A stretch of DNA of 64,000 nucleotides from Bacteroidota bacterium (GCA_016713525.1 JADJOZ010000008.1:310001-374000); one strand, 5' to 3'. Shown: positions 45,411-56,095, counted from the first letter of the stretch. Made by a program: numbers and translations. Notes: a model not told the origin generated them from the sequence alone.

Positions 45411-47699
45411 CTATATCTTTGTCAGTTTCACAACATATGATGTTTGCCCAACTGAAATTTTTCCTATATATATGCCAGATGGCTTGTCAGATAAATCAAT
45501 CTTGCGGTATTGTGCGCCTGTTTGATCAGAAATAAATTTTGAGCTTGAGCATAATTTTCCTGAAATGTCATATACTTCAATTGTTATCTGATCTCCTGTG
45601 ATAGAATTAAACTCTAAAGCAGTTATATCAGTAAATGGGTTTGGAAAAGAAAATATTTGGTTGGCTGAAGGCTGAGATGCTTCAGAAACAGCAGTTGGAC
45701 TGCTTACTTGTAAGCTATAATCAATACAATCGAAACCTAAAACCTGATTTTTTCTGTAAACCGTGATGCCCTGACCAAATGTATTGATATACAAATTACC
45801 TTTCGAATCCAGATCGATGTCATAAATTTGTTCTCCGGGCAATTCCGAATTCGCCATATTAAATTTGGTCCATGTTGTTCCATTGAATACTGAAAAGCCA
45901 CCAGTCAAAAATCCAGCTGCAGTGAACCCACTGACAAAAACGGAATCATTATCGTTTATTGCGATAGATGTAATGTAATTTGATGGTAAATTTGCATTTG
46001 AAGTTGTCCAATTCGTCCATGCAAAACCATCAAACTTCCAAACGCCCTGAGCTGTTGCAAGCCACATGTCGTTTTGACTATCGAAAGCAATACCATTTAC
46101 TTCTGTTGTAATGCCTGAACCAATGGCAACTAAGTCTATCAGACTCCATACCCCATTATTAAAAACAGCAATTTGCTGAAATCCCCCAAAGTAGGCTTTG
46201 CCTGATGAGTCAACACCAAATCCATAACTATAATATTGCAGTGGAGAATTATTGTTAACCCAGGTAGTCCATTGCCCGGTATTATTATTAAACATGTGTG
46301 TTCCATAATCTGAATAAAAAAACACATTTCCGAAGCCATCTGCAAAACTTTCTTCTATCCAGCTAACCGGACTATTGCTAAGATCATAAACCTCCCATGC
46401 CGAATAATCTTTATAATCACCATGAGGAATTTTTACAACCGTACCATCTGTTGAATTGTAAGCAAACCAAATATTTCCAAAACTATCTTCACAAATGGAA
46501 GCTCCCACTGTTGATAATGTTTGCGGCGATGGATATAATCCCTGATTGAAAGGCCCATACGATTCCCACCTGGGACAATCAAAAATATTAATACCGCCAT
46601 TCCCATTAGCAGCCCATAAGCGGTCTTGTGAATCGACAAAAATATTGTACTGGTAATGTTCTGACAAACCTGCACTATATCGTTCATAATCTCGCCATAC
46701 ACCATTTTTAAGTGTACTTAGTGTGGATATCCCTGACACCCAGAACTGATCATTACTATCTATGAAAACATCTCTTATGATATCGCCGCCAAAAAATGTA
46801 GCCCAGTTTAATCCATCAAAAATCAAAACAGCGTAAGAACCACCCGATTCAGCCAAAATCATCTTATCCTTCTTAATATCGATTCTGTTAACCAGATAAT
46901 TACTCATAGCCGGAGTATTGGTGTGATTCATATAGGTCCAGTTGACACCATCAAAAATGTTTATTTGCATATAAAATCCATTTAAGTCAGTTATAGCATA
47001 AAGTCTGTCTAAAGAATCCAGTTCAATGTCATATACCTGCGGGCCATATAATCCGGAATTCTGATTATTGTAGTCTGTGAATGTAGTCCCGTCAAATTTT
47101 GTTACACTCAACAAGCTGTGAATCCATTTATTATTCTGAGAATCAATGAGAATATTATAGCAGGTATAATTAGGCAAATCTGAATTCGCCGGTGTATAAA
47201 CTTCCCATGTTACACCATCAAATTTCGCGATTCCTCCTATATTAAAGTTCGTTTCCTGAAAAGTAATCCATACATTATTGGCATTATCAAAAGTAATACT
47301 TCTAATCTGGTCAGAAGGCAAAGGAGTATTTGCTGTTGTAAATGTATACCATGTAGTTCCATCATATTTACACAAACCATCTCCGGTTGCTACCCACAAA
47401 ATATCATTTGCATCAACCTCGGCTTCATAGATAAACTGGCTCGGTAAATGCCCTTCAAAATTACTCCAACAGGTAAAAATTGTATCTGCATGAGTGAAAC
47501 GGACTACCGATCCTTCCCCTTGAATGGCACTCCGGCCCGTTGTCCAGATATTACCGAATTTATCTTCAGTTATAGCATTATGTTCCTCAGCTCCGACTCC
47601 TGTATTTGTGGGCCGGAGAAATTTCCAGGAAGGCGATTGAGCGAATCCTCCTGCCATTGAAAACAACAATACAAATAGAATACAATTAAATTTTTTCAT
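45411..47699 (-). CDS. Secreted two-component-regulator-type propeller protein with T9SS tail (paralogue 1)
   Basis: The product has 762 residues with a signal peptide (SMAGGFAQ). About 13 propeller blades match the Reg_prop pattern (DKFGNIWTTG, DANDILWVATGDGLCKYDGTTW, DSQNDMWLATAQGVWKFDGFAW, LPSNYITSIAINDNDSVFVSG). In sensors such blades form a periplasmic input domain, but here there is no kinase part. The tail is a T9SS domain (FSFPNPFTDITALEFN, SGIYIGKISVGQTSYVVKLTKI). Its neighbour at 48038-50341 is a close paralogue. It probably binds ligands or proteins at the surface. Confidence 0.9.
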   Translation of the reverse strand: MKKFNCILFVLLFSMAGGFAQSPSWKFLRPTNTGVGAEEHNAITEDKFGNIWTTGRSAIQGEGSVVRFTHADTIFTCWSNFEGHLPSQFIYEAEVDANDILWVATGDGLCKYDGTTWYTFTTANTPLPSDQIRSITFDNANNVWITFQETNFNIGGIAKFDGVTWEVYTPANSDLPNYTCYNILIDSQNNKWIHSLLSVTKFDGTTFTDYNNQNSGLYGPQVYDIELDSLDRLYAITDLNGFYMQINIFDGVNWTYMNHTNTPAMSNYLVNRIDIKKDKMILAESGGSYAVLIFDGLNWATFFGGDIIRDVFIDSNDQFWVSGISTLSTLKNGVWRDYERYSAGLSEHYQYNIFVDSQDRLWAANGNGGINIFDCPRWESYGPFNQGLYPSPQTLSTVGASICEDSFGNIWFAYNSTDGTVVKIPHGDYKDYSAWEVYDLSNSPVSWIEESFADGFGNVFFYSDYGTHMFNNNTGQWTTWVNNNSPLQYYSYGFGVDSSGKAYFGGFQQIAVFNNGVWSLIDLVAIGSGITTEVNGIAFDSQNDMWLATAQGVWKFDGFAWTNWTTSNANLPSNYITSIAINDNDSVFVSGFTAAGFLTGGFSVFNGTTWTKFNMANSELPGEQIYDIDLDSKGNLYINTFGQGITVYRKNQVLGFDCIDYSLQVSSPTAVSEASQPSANQIFSFPNPFTDITALEFNSITGDQITIEVYDISGKLCSSSKFISDQTGAQYRKIDLSDKPSGIYIGKISVGQTSYVVKLTKI

Positions 47700-48037
47700 G
47701 TTTCAGTATTAATAATGGCAAACAAACTAAAATGCACTTATTTGGATGTAAATCTTTATAAACATTAACCAATTAATCAATCAAATCTGAAAATACATAC
47801 AAGTACATACCCTCAAACTCAATATTATTTGCATATTATGGTTATGACATATATAACAAACCCGAATCAATTTTTTACAATTAAAATAAGTTATAACTAC
47901 TGATAATCAATGTCATTATTTGTCAATTGCTGCTTATAAATTTATTGGAACATTACTTTGCTGTAAAGTAAATAGATTGTCCTCAATTTATATTATACTT
48001 TCTAAAACAAACAAACAATTAAGTTTAACCGAATTTA
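47700..48037. other. Intergenic region between the two propeller paralogues
   Basis: This 338-base AT-rich gap holds the upstream region of the 45411-47699 gene. No TAnnTTTG box with proper spacing and no CTGAACG repeat were found, although the neighbouring paralogue has both. No terminator or ORF is seen. Confidence 0.4.
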
Positions 48038-50341
48038 TTATTTTTTCAGTTTAGCAATTTTGATGGTTTGCATCATTTCACTTGATTGTATTTTGCACGT
48101 ATAAACTCCGGCTTCAACATTTTCTAAATCAAGCAAAAAAGTATTATTCCCTGACATTAAACTTGTATGATCAAATTTCCTGACTATTTTACCCTGAACA
48201 TCCAAAATGACAATAGAAACATATATGCCTTTCAAAAGATTAATCCTGATTTCGGCAGATGAAGTAAGAGGATTTGGAAAAACCACTGCAGATTGTATAG
48301 CTTCAGAAGCTAAAGGTTCAACATTTGTGGTGTTACCGGTTTGTAAACTCTTATCTATGCAATCAAATCCTATAACTCCCATCGGATTATAAACATTTAT
48401 ACCTTCGCCAGCAGTCAAAATCCATAAATTTCCCAATGTATCAATATCCAGATCCCTCACATATTTTTCACTAATTCCAGAACTCCCATATAAATGGGTA
48501 ATGAATGTATTGCCTAAACCATTAAAATATGAAATTCCACCATAATAAGGGAAATTCATTGCTTCTTCTGCTGAAATAAAAATCGTATTTGTGATTGTAT
48601 CTATTTTGATGCTTGTTACAGTATTGGCTGCAATGTTCGAATTTGTAATATTCCAGTTAACCCAAGAGAGTCCATCATATTTCCATAATCCTTCTACAGT
48701 TCCGAGCCATAAATTTCCAAAATTGTCAAATTCGATATCTAAAATGTCAGAAATCCCTATACTTGAAACATCAATTGTTGTCCAACCGGTATTATCATAA
48801 ATATCTATCCCTCCACTATGACAAATATACATCTGGCCACCAGGTTTCGAAGCTAAACATTTTGGCCAACCAGTAATTCCATTAGTAATATCCCACAATG
48901 TCCAAGAATTAGTTGCCTTATCATACATGAAAGTATTGTATGTAAAATCCGCTATACAAAACACTTTGCCACTATCAGTCCCTGCAATTTTTTTTATGCC
49001 TTGAAACCAGGGGTGAGCATTTGATTTATCCCAGACAACCCAAGAGGCATAATTCTGATAATCACCATTAGGAACCTGAACAGCAAACCCATCTGAACCA
49101 TTATAAGTGAACCAAATGTCTCCATCAGCTGTTTCTGATATCTGAGACCCCACATAACTTTGAGTTTGGGGAACTGGAAATAAGCTCTCGTTGAGTATTC
49201 CGTATATTTCCCAATCCGGACAATCAAATACCTGAATGCCTCCATTCCCATTCGCAATCCACTTATTATTTTTGCTATCTATAAATAAATCTTCGCTCAT
49301 ATTCTCACAAAGTGCAGTACTGTACCTTGTATAATTGGTAACCTGTCCATTCTCAAACTTCTTTACAGCATTTGCTCCTGCAGTCCAGTAATTTCCATCC
49401 AAGTCGATATAACTATTGATTATAAAATCATTTGTCCATTGCCATGACCAGTTTACTCCATCAAACATCATAACTCTGGATGTATTAGTTGTTTCAGACA
49501 AGACGATTTTATCTCCTCTTATGTACATTGAAGTAGCATTAAAATTAGCAACTGGCCAAACACTATTGTTGATTTGAGACCAATTTACACCATCAAATAT
49601 ATCAATGTTGGGTCCATTGCAGATCCAAACTCTGTTTAAAGAATCAACCATAACTTCTCTCGGGGCACCTGGTGAAATGCCACTATTTCCAGTGTTGTAT
49701 TGCGTCCATGTTAAGCCATCAAATTTGATCAATCCAATGTTGCATGTTATCCAAATAATACCATTCTGATCTATTGCTACATCAGTCAATTGCTCTGATG
49801 GAAGACCCGAGTTAACAGAAGTATAAAAATTCCAAGTAGTTCCATCAAAAAATCCAACCCCACCTATTAGACCATTTCCCTGTTCACCAGTAACAACCCA
49901 GATATCGTTATCTGGTTCAATAGCAATCCCTTTGATCTGATCTCTTATGAGACCACAGTTGCCAGAGGTGTAATGTTGCCATGTTAATCCATCAGCCGAA
50001 GTAGCAAGTCCTTGATCAGTCCCAACCCATATTCTATCATTATAATCAAATGCTATACTATTTATGATTTCATTAGGAAGATAATTTTCTGCATATGTAC
50101 CCCAATTGGTAAATGTTTGACCGTCAAATCTGGTAACACAACCCTGACTCCAAAATGGTATTCTTCCTCCAGTCCAAATATTCCCAAATCTATCTCCGCG
50201 AACAACAAAATGCTGTTCACCTCCAACTCCCGTGTTATCAGCCCGGATGTATTTCCAATTGGGGTTTATTATCGGAAATTGTGCTTGGCTATTTGATATC
50301 ATAAATATAACCAGGAAAATAAATATTGAATGAGCTTTCAT
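48038..50341 (-). CDS. Secreted two-component-regulator-type propeller protein with T9SS tail (paralogue 2)
   Basis: About 767 residues from ATG 50341 (MKAHSIFIFLVIF), chosen because the signal peptide starts there; a longer frame begins at 50380. The blades are homologous to those of 45411-47699 in order and wording (NTGVGGEQH against NTGVGAEEH, FGNIWTGGRIP, NKWIANGNGGIQVFDCPDWEIYG, and LGFDCIDYSLQ against IGFDCIDKSLQ before the tail). The end is a T9SS domain (AVVFPNPLTSSAEIRI, AGVYTCKIQSSEMMQTIKIAKLKK). It carries the shared direct-repeat promoter. Confidence 0.9.
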   Translation of the reverse strand: MKAHSIFIFLVIFMISNSQAQFPIINPNWKYIRADNTGVGGEQHFVVRGDRFGNIWTGGRIPFWSQGCVTRFDGQTFTNWGTYAENYLPNEIINSIAFDYNDRIWVGTDQGLATSADGLTWQHYTSGNCGLIRDQIKGIAIEPDNDIWVVTGEQGNGLIGGVGFFDGTTWNFYTSVNSGLPSEQLTDVAIDQNGIIWITCNIGLIKFDGLTWTQYNTGNSGISPGAPREVMVDSLNRVWICNGPNIDIFDGVNWSQINNSVWPVANFNATSMYIRGDKIVLSETTNTSRVMMFDGVNWSWQWTNDFIINSYIDLDGNYWTAGANAVKKFENGQVTNYTRYSTALCENMSEDLFIDSKNNKWIANGNGGIQVFDCPDWEIYGILNESLFPVPQTQSYVGSQISETADGDIWFTYNGSDGFAVQVPNGDYQNYASWVVWDKSNAHPWFQGIKKIAGTDSGKVFCIADFTYNTFMYDKATNSWTLWDITNGITGWPKCLASKPGGQMYICHSGGIDIYDNTGWTTIDVSSIGISDILDIEFDNFGNLWLGTVEGLWKYDGLSWVNWNITNSNIAANTVTSIKIDTITNTIFISAEEAMNFPYYGGISYFNGLGNTFITHLYGSSGISEKYVRDLDIDTLGNLWILTAGEGINVYNPMGVIGFDCIDKSLQTGNTTNVEPLASEAIQSAVVFPNPLTSSAEIRINLLKGIYVSIVILDVQGKIVRKFDHTSLMSGNNTFLLDLENVEAGVYTCKIQSSEMMQTIKIAKLKK

Positions 50342-50420
50342 TTTAAATACTTTTTTGAGCTTATAATTCAGTGAAGTCATAGGTTTGCCTGTAACCTAAT
50401 TAGGAATTTCTAATCACAAC

Positions 50421-50489
50421 CAAACGTATAATACCTTCTGAATTGTAAGAAATTAATGTTGCTGAACGAGAATAATCTGGGTCTGAATC
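50421..50489 (-). promoter_or_regulatory. Promoter with LytTR-like direct repeats (propeller paralogue 2)
   Basis: The -7 TACGTTTG (50428-50421, minus) is 33 bases from CTGAACG (50462-50468, plus strand), and CTGAATC (50483-50489) is exactly 21 bases further out. Confidence 0.65.
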
Positions 50490-50594
50490 GGCATATCACT
50501 TATTTACTGGTTGAACTCGGGATTTCAAAAATACCTTCGCAGAAGATTGCCAAATTAATTCCTAATACATTTTACAAAATTCAAAATAATTAAT

Positions 50595-52334
50595 TTAGTA
50601 CTTTAGAAACTTCATAGTTTCAATCTTATTGCCACGAATAACTCTAACTAAATAAAGACCATCAGGCAATTGAGAAACATCTATTCTTGTATCAGCGTTT
50701 GATGTACCTTGGCTTAGTATTCTTCCAGCCACATCTAAAATTAATATTTCAGCATATTTATTACTTCTGTCTTCAAATGTAATATAAATAAATTGATCCG
50801 TTGGATTAGGCGAAATTCTAAATATTTTAGTTGGCAAATCTGCATCACCTTCAGCTGTTGTAAAATTTCCGTAGTTATCGAAAAATTTAACCATGACCAT
50901 TTTATATGGTGGATTGTAATATCCGTTGATGGTGTCTTCACATTGCGGAATTGACAAATTAATGTAAGGTATTCCCGGATTAAAGCCATTCCCTGTTCCA
51001 TAAAAAGTAGAGTCTTTGCTCATAGCTAATGCTTGCAATGTACGAGCTTGCTGAAGTATTTGTGTATAAAGCAAGTTTCCGCTTGGGTCAAATTTGACTA
51101 TTCCGCCATGCCATTGTGGCATTGTGTCATTTCCAAAAATTAATCCACTAAGTGATTGTTGACTAGAATATACAGATACTATTGAATTTCCCCATTCATC
51201 TGTTGCCAGATCTGTTGCAATATCCATTCCATCGCTACCTCCATTTCGCAACCAAATTTCCTGACCATTACTATTTAATTTAGCAATATAAATATCTTGA
51301 GCATATTCTATTGTCGGGTGAATTCGGTGAGTAAAACTTAAAGCCCCAATTACTGTTGAGTCTCCATTCCCATTTGCTGACACATAAATGTTATCGAATT
51401 TATCAATTTCAATTCGGGTCAAACATGAAATGCTACTTCCTACAACCTGGTTAATATGTAAATATGTAATACATTTTTTTGCCCACAAGGCAGAGAACGA
51501 ATTACTATATTTTACTATAAATGAGTTTTGTGCATCCGAATCAATATGCAACACCTCATTATCAACCTTGAGTGAATCAGAGAAGTATTGCCCAACCACA
51601 TAAATTTCATTTGTGTTTGCAGAAACTTCAATTCCATATACCTCATTTACAGAGTTTGGATCAAGTTGTTCCGCATGAAGTACATTACCACTCAGATCTA
51701 ATTTTGCTATCACACCATTCTGAGTTGCCGAAGAGTTAAAACTAAACGAACCAAAGGTTTGTGTTCCGGGACCCATAATACCGCATACGTAAAGAGCACC
51801 ATTAACCAATGACATATCAGTAAAAGAAACATACGCCGTTCCTGTTCTTGGAACGTATGCACACCATAAATTATTCCCATTAGCGTCATACTTTGCAACA
51901 TACCCACTCCCCACCGGATACCAATTAGGAGCCATATATACACTATCGTCCACACTGAATGTTCCACAAACATATACGTTGCCAAGACTGTCACATTTCA
52001 TTCTTGATGATGACATAATTGAGTTGATGGTTGTGCCTCGCGCCGTAGCTGTCCAGACACGCATTCCTGCAGCATCATACTTATTAATATAAAATTTTCC
52101 GATATTCATTTCAATAACGGTGTCCATTGTAAACCAATATCCTTGTGCTGATCCGGAATTGTAAGAATTGCCAAACTTATCTGCACAAACCGCATCCCCC
52201 CAAACATCTCCTCCTAACAGATTTACCCCATTTGTATAACCACAAGTATGCCTGAGCCAGGTTGCACTAATACTGTTTTGCGCCTGAATATTACTTGAAA
52301 TCAGAAGACTTATTAAAATAAGAAGATTTTTCAT
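50595..52334 (-). CDS. Secreted SBBP-type beta-propeller protein with T9SS tail
   Basis: The product has 579 residues with a signal peptide (SSNIQAQ). The repeats are of the SBBP kind (DSLGNVYVCGTFSVDDSVYM, YVAKYDANGNNLWCAYV, GNSIVSVYSSQQSLSGLIFG, GIVKFDPSGNLLYTQIL), predicted to build a seven- or eight-bladed propeller. The tail is a T9SS type-A domain (FRISPNPTDQFIYITFE, DGLYLVRVIRGNKIETMKFLKY). No promoter was found in the short gap to the upstream propeller gene (about 67 bases from its restored stop), so the two are probably co-transcribed. Confidence 0.88.
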   Translation of the reverse strand: MKNLLILISLLISSNIQAQNSISATWLRHTCGYTNGVNLLGGDVWGDAVCADKFGNSYNSGSAQGYWFTMDTVIEMNIGKFYINKYDAAGMRVWTATARGTTINSIMSSSRMKCDSLGNVYVCGTFSVDDSVYMAPNWYPVGSGYVAKYDANGNNLWCAYVPRTGTAYVSFTDMSLVNGALYVCGIMGPGTQTFGSFSFNSSATQNGVIAKLDLSGNVLHAEQLDPNSVNEVYGIEVSANTNEIYVVGQYFSDSLKVDNEVLHIDSDAQNSFIVKYSNSFSALWAKKCITYLHINQVVGSSISCLTRIEIDKFDNIYVSANGNGDSTVIGALSFTHRIHPTIEYAQDIYIAKLNSNGQEIWLRNGGSDGMDIATDLATDEWGNSIVSVYSSQQSLSGLIFGNDTMPQWHGGIVKFDPSGNLLYTQILQQARTLQALAMSKDSTFYGTGNGFNPGIPYINLSIPQCEDTINGYYNPPYKMVMVKFFDNYGNFTTAEGDADLPTKIFRISPNPTDQFIYITFEDRSNKYAEILILDVAGRILSQGTSNADTRIDVSQLPDGLYLVRVIRGNKIETMKFLKY

Positions 52335-52401
52335 TTTTGAATTTCTTAATTGAAACTTATTTCTGCAGTAATTTTTTGACTGTTGATCTCTTCTTGCATC
52401 G

Positions 52402-54182
52402 TTAATTTTTTCCCAGAATCATCACCTTTTTGCATAAGTCTTTACATCATCAACATAAATAATCAACTGCACATACTGACTTGCAATATTATTGCTGATT
52501 ATAAAAGTCTCGGTATGCATAACGGTATTATTATACCCTGACTCTCTGCTATCCAAAACAGCTCCATTCATAGCTGCTAATACTATTTTGATCTTGGAAG
52601 GTTGAAGTAAAGTAAAATTAACAATCACTTTTTCGGAAGCCGGATTAGGGAAACAGCTAAACTGCACTTCCTGGATACTTTCTGTAATACCTGTTGTGGC
52701 CCCAGGGTTGATAAAACTTGCAAAAAAAACATCTGAAAATTGTTGAGCAGTTAAATTGTTAACACCACTTGTTATATCACAATCTGCAGTTTGTATAAAA
52801 AACCCGCTTATCAATAAGTTGTTTCCGGCAGCTAACATTTGAGGAGCCCCATCAGTTGCAGGGCCACTTACCGAACCAGACCAAATGTAGTTCCCGGATG
52901 AAGTAAATCCAGCAGCAAAAATGTCATTTAATCCGGCACTTGTTAGCGTATAGGAAGTACCCGATGAATTCATTTCGGCTATATCTCTAAAACCTCCACT
53001 TACCCATACATTATTCCAGGAATCAATTGCTATCTCCTCTGCATAGTCGTATTCGTCGGATGTCCCAAATTGTTTTTCCCATATAAAATTACCTGCACTG
53101 CTGTACTTAACCAGAAACCCATCGGTTCCAGTAATGCCATAAGCATTTAAAGTCATGTCGTTTCCCGGATACAAATCAAATCCTGAATAAAAATCTCCTG
53201 CTACATAAATATCACCACTCAAATCTACTGCTACGTCTTTGGTAATGACATCTGTTCCGGCTGATGAAATAGTAGTTCTTGAAAATTTACTCCATATTAC
53301 CTGTCCTGCGTCATTATACTTTATAAGTGCAAAATAATTTGTAGATGTAAAAGGTGATGGGACTGGTTGTAAAACTGCTCCTGATGGATCAAAGTCATCG
53401 AATGATAAAGGATTTGCAACACCATGACCCAGATAATATATTACATCCAATCCATTTTCATTGCCTATTGCTATTTCAGGATTTATTCCTGCAACATTGT
53501 ATGCCCAAATTAGATCTCCATTATAATTGTATTTAGCATAAAAGCCGGTATTGGCTTCATTGCCTCCCCCCGATGCATTTGGTGTAAGTAAAAACGTGCC
53601 ACCATTCATGTCCATATTAGTTGAACCTGATAATGTCCCAGAAATATAAATGTTTCCGTTTTGATTGCAGACAACTTCTGTTGGAAATTGCCTGTTCGAT
53701 CCTCCAAAACTTTTCGCCCAGATAAAATTTCCGGATTCATCTAATTTTAAAACGAATGTATCCCAATCACCCTGACTGGTAAGCAAACTGGTGCCTGGTG
53801 ATTGATCAAAGTCGACTGTTCCCGCATAATAACCTACTACATAAATATTATTAAACTCATCAATTGCTAATCCTTTAGCTGCTTGATTTGCATTACCTCC
53901 AATTGCAAAACCCCACAACAAGGAACCTGCTGCATCATATTTAGCAATCCATCCATCTTCATCCCCATTAGAATAAATAACCTGATCTGTATTGCTTAAA
54001 TCGATATCCATGGAATCGGTAAAAATCCCACACAAAATGACGTTTCCCGAATCATCAGCTACCATTTCTGATGGCCCTGCAATTCCGTTTCCCGGCATGT
54101 AACCTACAAAATTACTTTGTGCATTCAACAGCTTTATACTTGCTAACAGCAGCGCCAATAACAACAATAGGATGTTTTTCAT
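52402..54182 (-). CDS. Secreted SBBP-type beta-propeller protein with T9SS tail (frameshift near C-terminus)
   Basis: About 593 residues from ATG 54182 (MKNILLLLLALLLASI), where the signal peptide begins. Typical SBBP repeats follow (NVILCGIFTDSMDIDLSN, GWIAKYDAAGSLLWGFAIGG, NIYVVGYYAGTVDFDQSPGT, DTFVLKLDESGNFIWAKSFGG). The T9SS tail starts VQFSCFPNPASEKVIVNF. The frame as read stops at 52422 after KTYAKR; one more A in the run at 52427-52431 gives KTYAKKVMILGKN and a stop at 52402, a normal T9SS end. It has the shared CTGAACG promoter element. Confidence 0.87.
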
Positions 54183-54263
54183 GTATAATAAATTAATAGA
54201 TTTCAAAAATGGCTTCCACACAAAAAAAGCATCAGATTAGTAATGACTTTTTTTGCATGGTTA

Positions 54264-54318
54264 CAAATCTATCAGTTGCTCTACACTGACTGAAAAAATA
54301 GTTGCTGAACGGGTAAAA
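54264..54318 (-). promoter_or_regulatory. Promoter with CTGAACG element (SBBP gene)
   Basis: The -7 TAGATTTG (54271-54264, minus) lies 33 bases from CTGAACG (54305-54311, plus), which continues as CTGAACGGGTAAAA. The second half-site expected at 54326 is only weakly matched (CCAGACA). Confidence 0.55.
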
Positions 54319-54463
54319 ATGGGTGCCAGACAGGATTCGAGTGAATTATAACTCTGGAAACACTGCCATCTAACTGTATATCAACTATATATATGAAATA
54401 ACAAGAATTTCTCCTTACGGGGATAGAATGGTAGCCTTTAAATAAGAATATGAATTCCTAAGC

Positions 54464-56068
54464 CTATTTTTTAATCAACTCCTCAGTCACAAAATATTTA
54501 TTGTCGAAAACAAAAGTAACATACAATTTCTGGGATGCCAGTCCTTTGTTCAACGACAACGATGTGTGCTGCTTTCCTGCATTTTTAATGCCCAGTTCCA
54601 CCTGACTCAACAGTTCTCCATTAGAAGTTGTAATAAAATAATTTACAGAAACCGGCTTGCTAAGTTCATAATCCGCATTAAACTGAGTATCGGTTGGATT
54701 AGGATACAGAACTACTTTATATGGATTAGAACCTTTAATCATTGCTATTCCGGAAGATGTATTCTTAATTAAACTTACTGCATATATAGAATTATCGGCG
54801 CTGGTTGATGATGTAGCATTAATAGAAAAAGCATTGTTAATGGGACTTTCAATTCCACCATAGATATAACCAATTAAAGTGGTGTCTTGTGTGAAAGCAT
54901 CAAGCTGAACTATTTCAGGATCATAATGAGGTGCACTATATTCTGCAATAAATTCGGCACTTGATCCTTTTAGAGCAGGCATTTCAATTGGCAATAAAAA
55001 TTCCTGCAAGGTACTATCTGCATTTCGGGTAACCATACTAATTGTTTTCACAAAAGGGACTGTATTATCTTGAAGTAATGTTCCATTTTGATAGTAATAT
55101 TGGCTCATTCCTCCAAAAAAGATGCTGTGCATTTTGTTTAATGCAGCATCATACAAGCTTACTTTTGCACTATGATAATTACTCAGATATTGGTTGAATG
55201 CAGTAACCGGATAAATACCATTTGCTGAAATATCTACAGGATATAAAAAAGGCATATCGATTGTTGCCTGAAATACACCGCTCGAAATAGTATAGCCACG
55301 ACTTCCATCAGGAAATACCTGTGGCAATAAATTATAATCTCTTCTTCTTAAATGCACAGGGTCGGTGATAGCAGAAAAATTATTGAAACTTAATTGGCTT
55401 CCGCTGTTATTAACCTGAAATTTACGAACCTGATTTGTGTAAGTCTGCACATATGTTGCATGTCCCATCGGATTATATCGTCCATCGAATTTCTGACCGC
55501 CAACTAAATAAAAAGTGTCATCAATCTTACCTAGTTGTCCTCCGCAAACTGCAAAAACGGAATCACTTATCTGTTTAAAATATTGCTGAAAAGGTGTGCC
55601 ATTCACAATCGCATCAATTACAGAAGAAACCTGAATGGTAGTTAAATTCGAAAATGTGATATGGTCTGCTGCATTTGCTGAATAAGCATATCCTCCAATC
55701 AGATATAAGGTATCATTATCCTGAAAATAATTCATGTTGGTAGCCTGTAACTGCTCAGCAATTGGTGTTGGCAATGAACTAAGTGATGCCGACCAAAATT
55801 GCTGTGTTTGTACATCAATTACCATTAAGTCTGTGTTGTTCTGAGTTGCAGGAAATGAATTAAATGGTTGGCGTGCATGAATTCCATCTTTACGACCACC
55901 AACGATTAACCATTTACCATTGTGTTGCGCATGTGCAAATGAATGTAATCCAGGTAATCCTGTAATAGCTACAGGTTCCAGCATGACGGAATAGTCGAAT
56001 GCTGTTTGAGCGTTAACTCTGAATAAGGAAGTTAGTCCTAAAATGATTGCTACTAGATTGATTTTCAT
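54464..56068 (-). CDS. Secreted kelch-like protein with T9SS tail
   Basis: The product has 534 residues with a signal peptide (LFRVNAQ). Kelch-like repeats with a GG pair and spaced Tyr and Trp are visible (KWLIVGGRKDGIHAR, TDLMVIDVQTQQFW, DTLYLIGGYAYSANA, DTFYLVGGQKFDGRYNP, HSIFFGGMSQYYYQNG), predicting a beta-propeller. The tail is a T9SS type-A domain (VVLYPNPTDTQFNADYELSK, ASQKLYVTFVFDNKYFVTEELIKK). The promoter box TACCTTTG is at 56088-56095. It is probably a surface-binding protein. Confidence 0.85.
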   Translation of the reverse strand: MKINLVAIILGLTSLFRVNAQTAFDYSVMLEPVAITGLPGLHSFAHAQHNGKWLIVGGRKDGIHARQPFNSFPATQNNTDLMVIDVQTQQFWSASLSSLPTPIAEQLQATNMNYFQDNDTLYLIGGYAYSANAADHITFSNLTTIQVSSVIDAIVNGTPFQQYFKQISDSVFAVCGGQLGKIDDTFYLVGGQKFDGRYNPMGHATYVQTYTNQVRKFQVNNSGSQLSFNNFSAITDPVHLRRRDYNLLPQVFPDGSRGYTISSGVFQATIDMPFLYPVDISANGIYPVTAFNQYLSNYHSAKVSLYDAALNKMHSIFFGGMSQYYYQNGTLLQDNTVPFVKTISMVTRNADSTLQEFLLPIEMPALKGSSAEFIAEYSAPHYDPEIVQLDAFTQDTTLIGYIYGGIESPINNAFSINATSSTSADNSIYAVSLIKNTSSGIAMIKGSNPYKVVLYPNPTDTQFNADYELSKPVSVNYFITTSNGELLSQVELGIKNAGKQHTSLSLNKGLASQKLYVTFVFDNKYFVTEELIKK

Positions 56069-56087
56069 TTTGATACAGATTATTCGT

Positions 56088-56095
56088 CAAAGGTA
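56088..56095 (-). promoter_or_regulatory. -7 promoter element, kelch-like gene
   Basis: TACCTTTG on the minus strand matches TAnnTTTG, 19 bases before the ATG at 56068. Confidence 0.5.
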
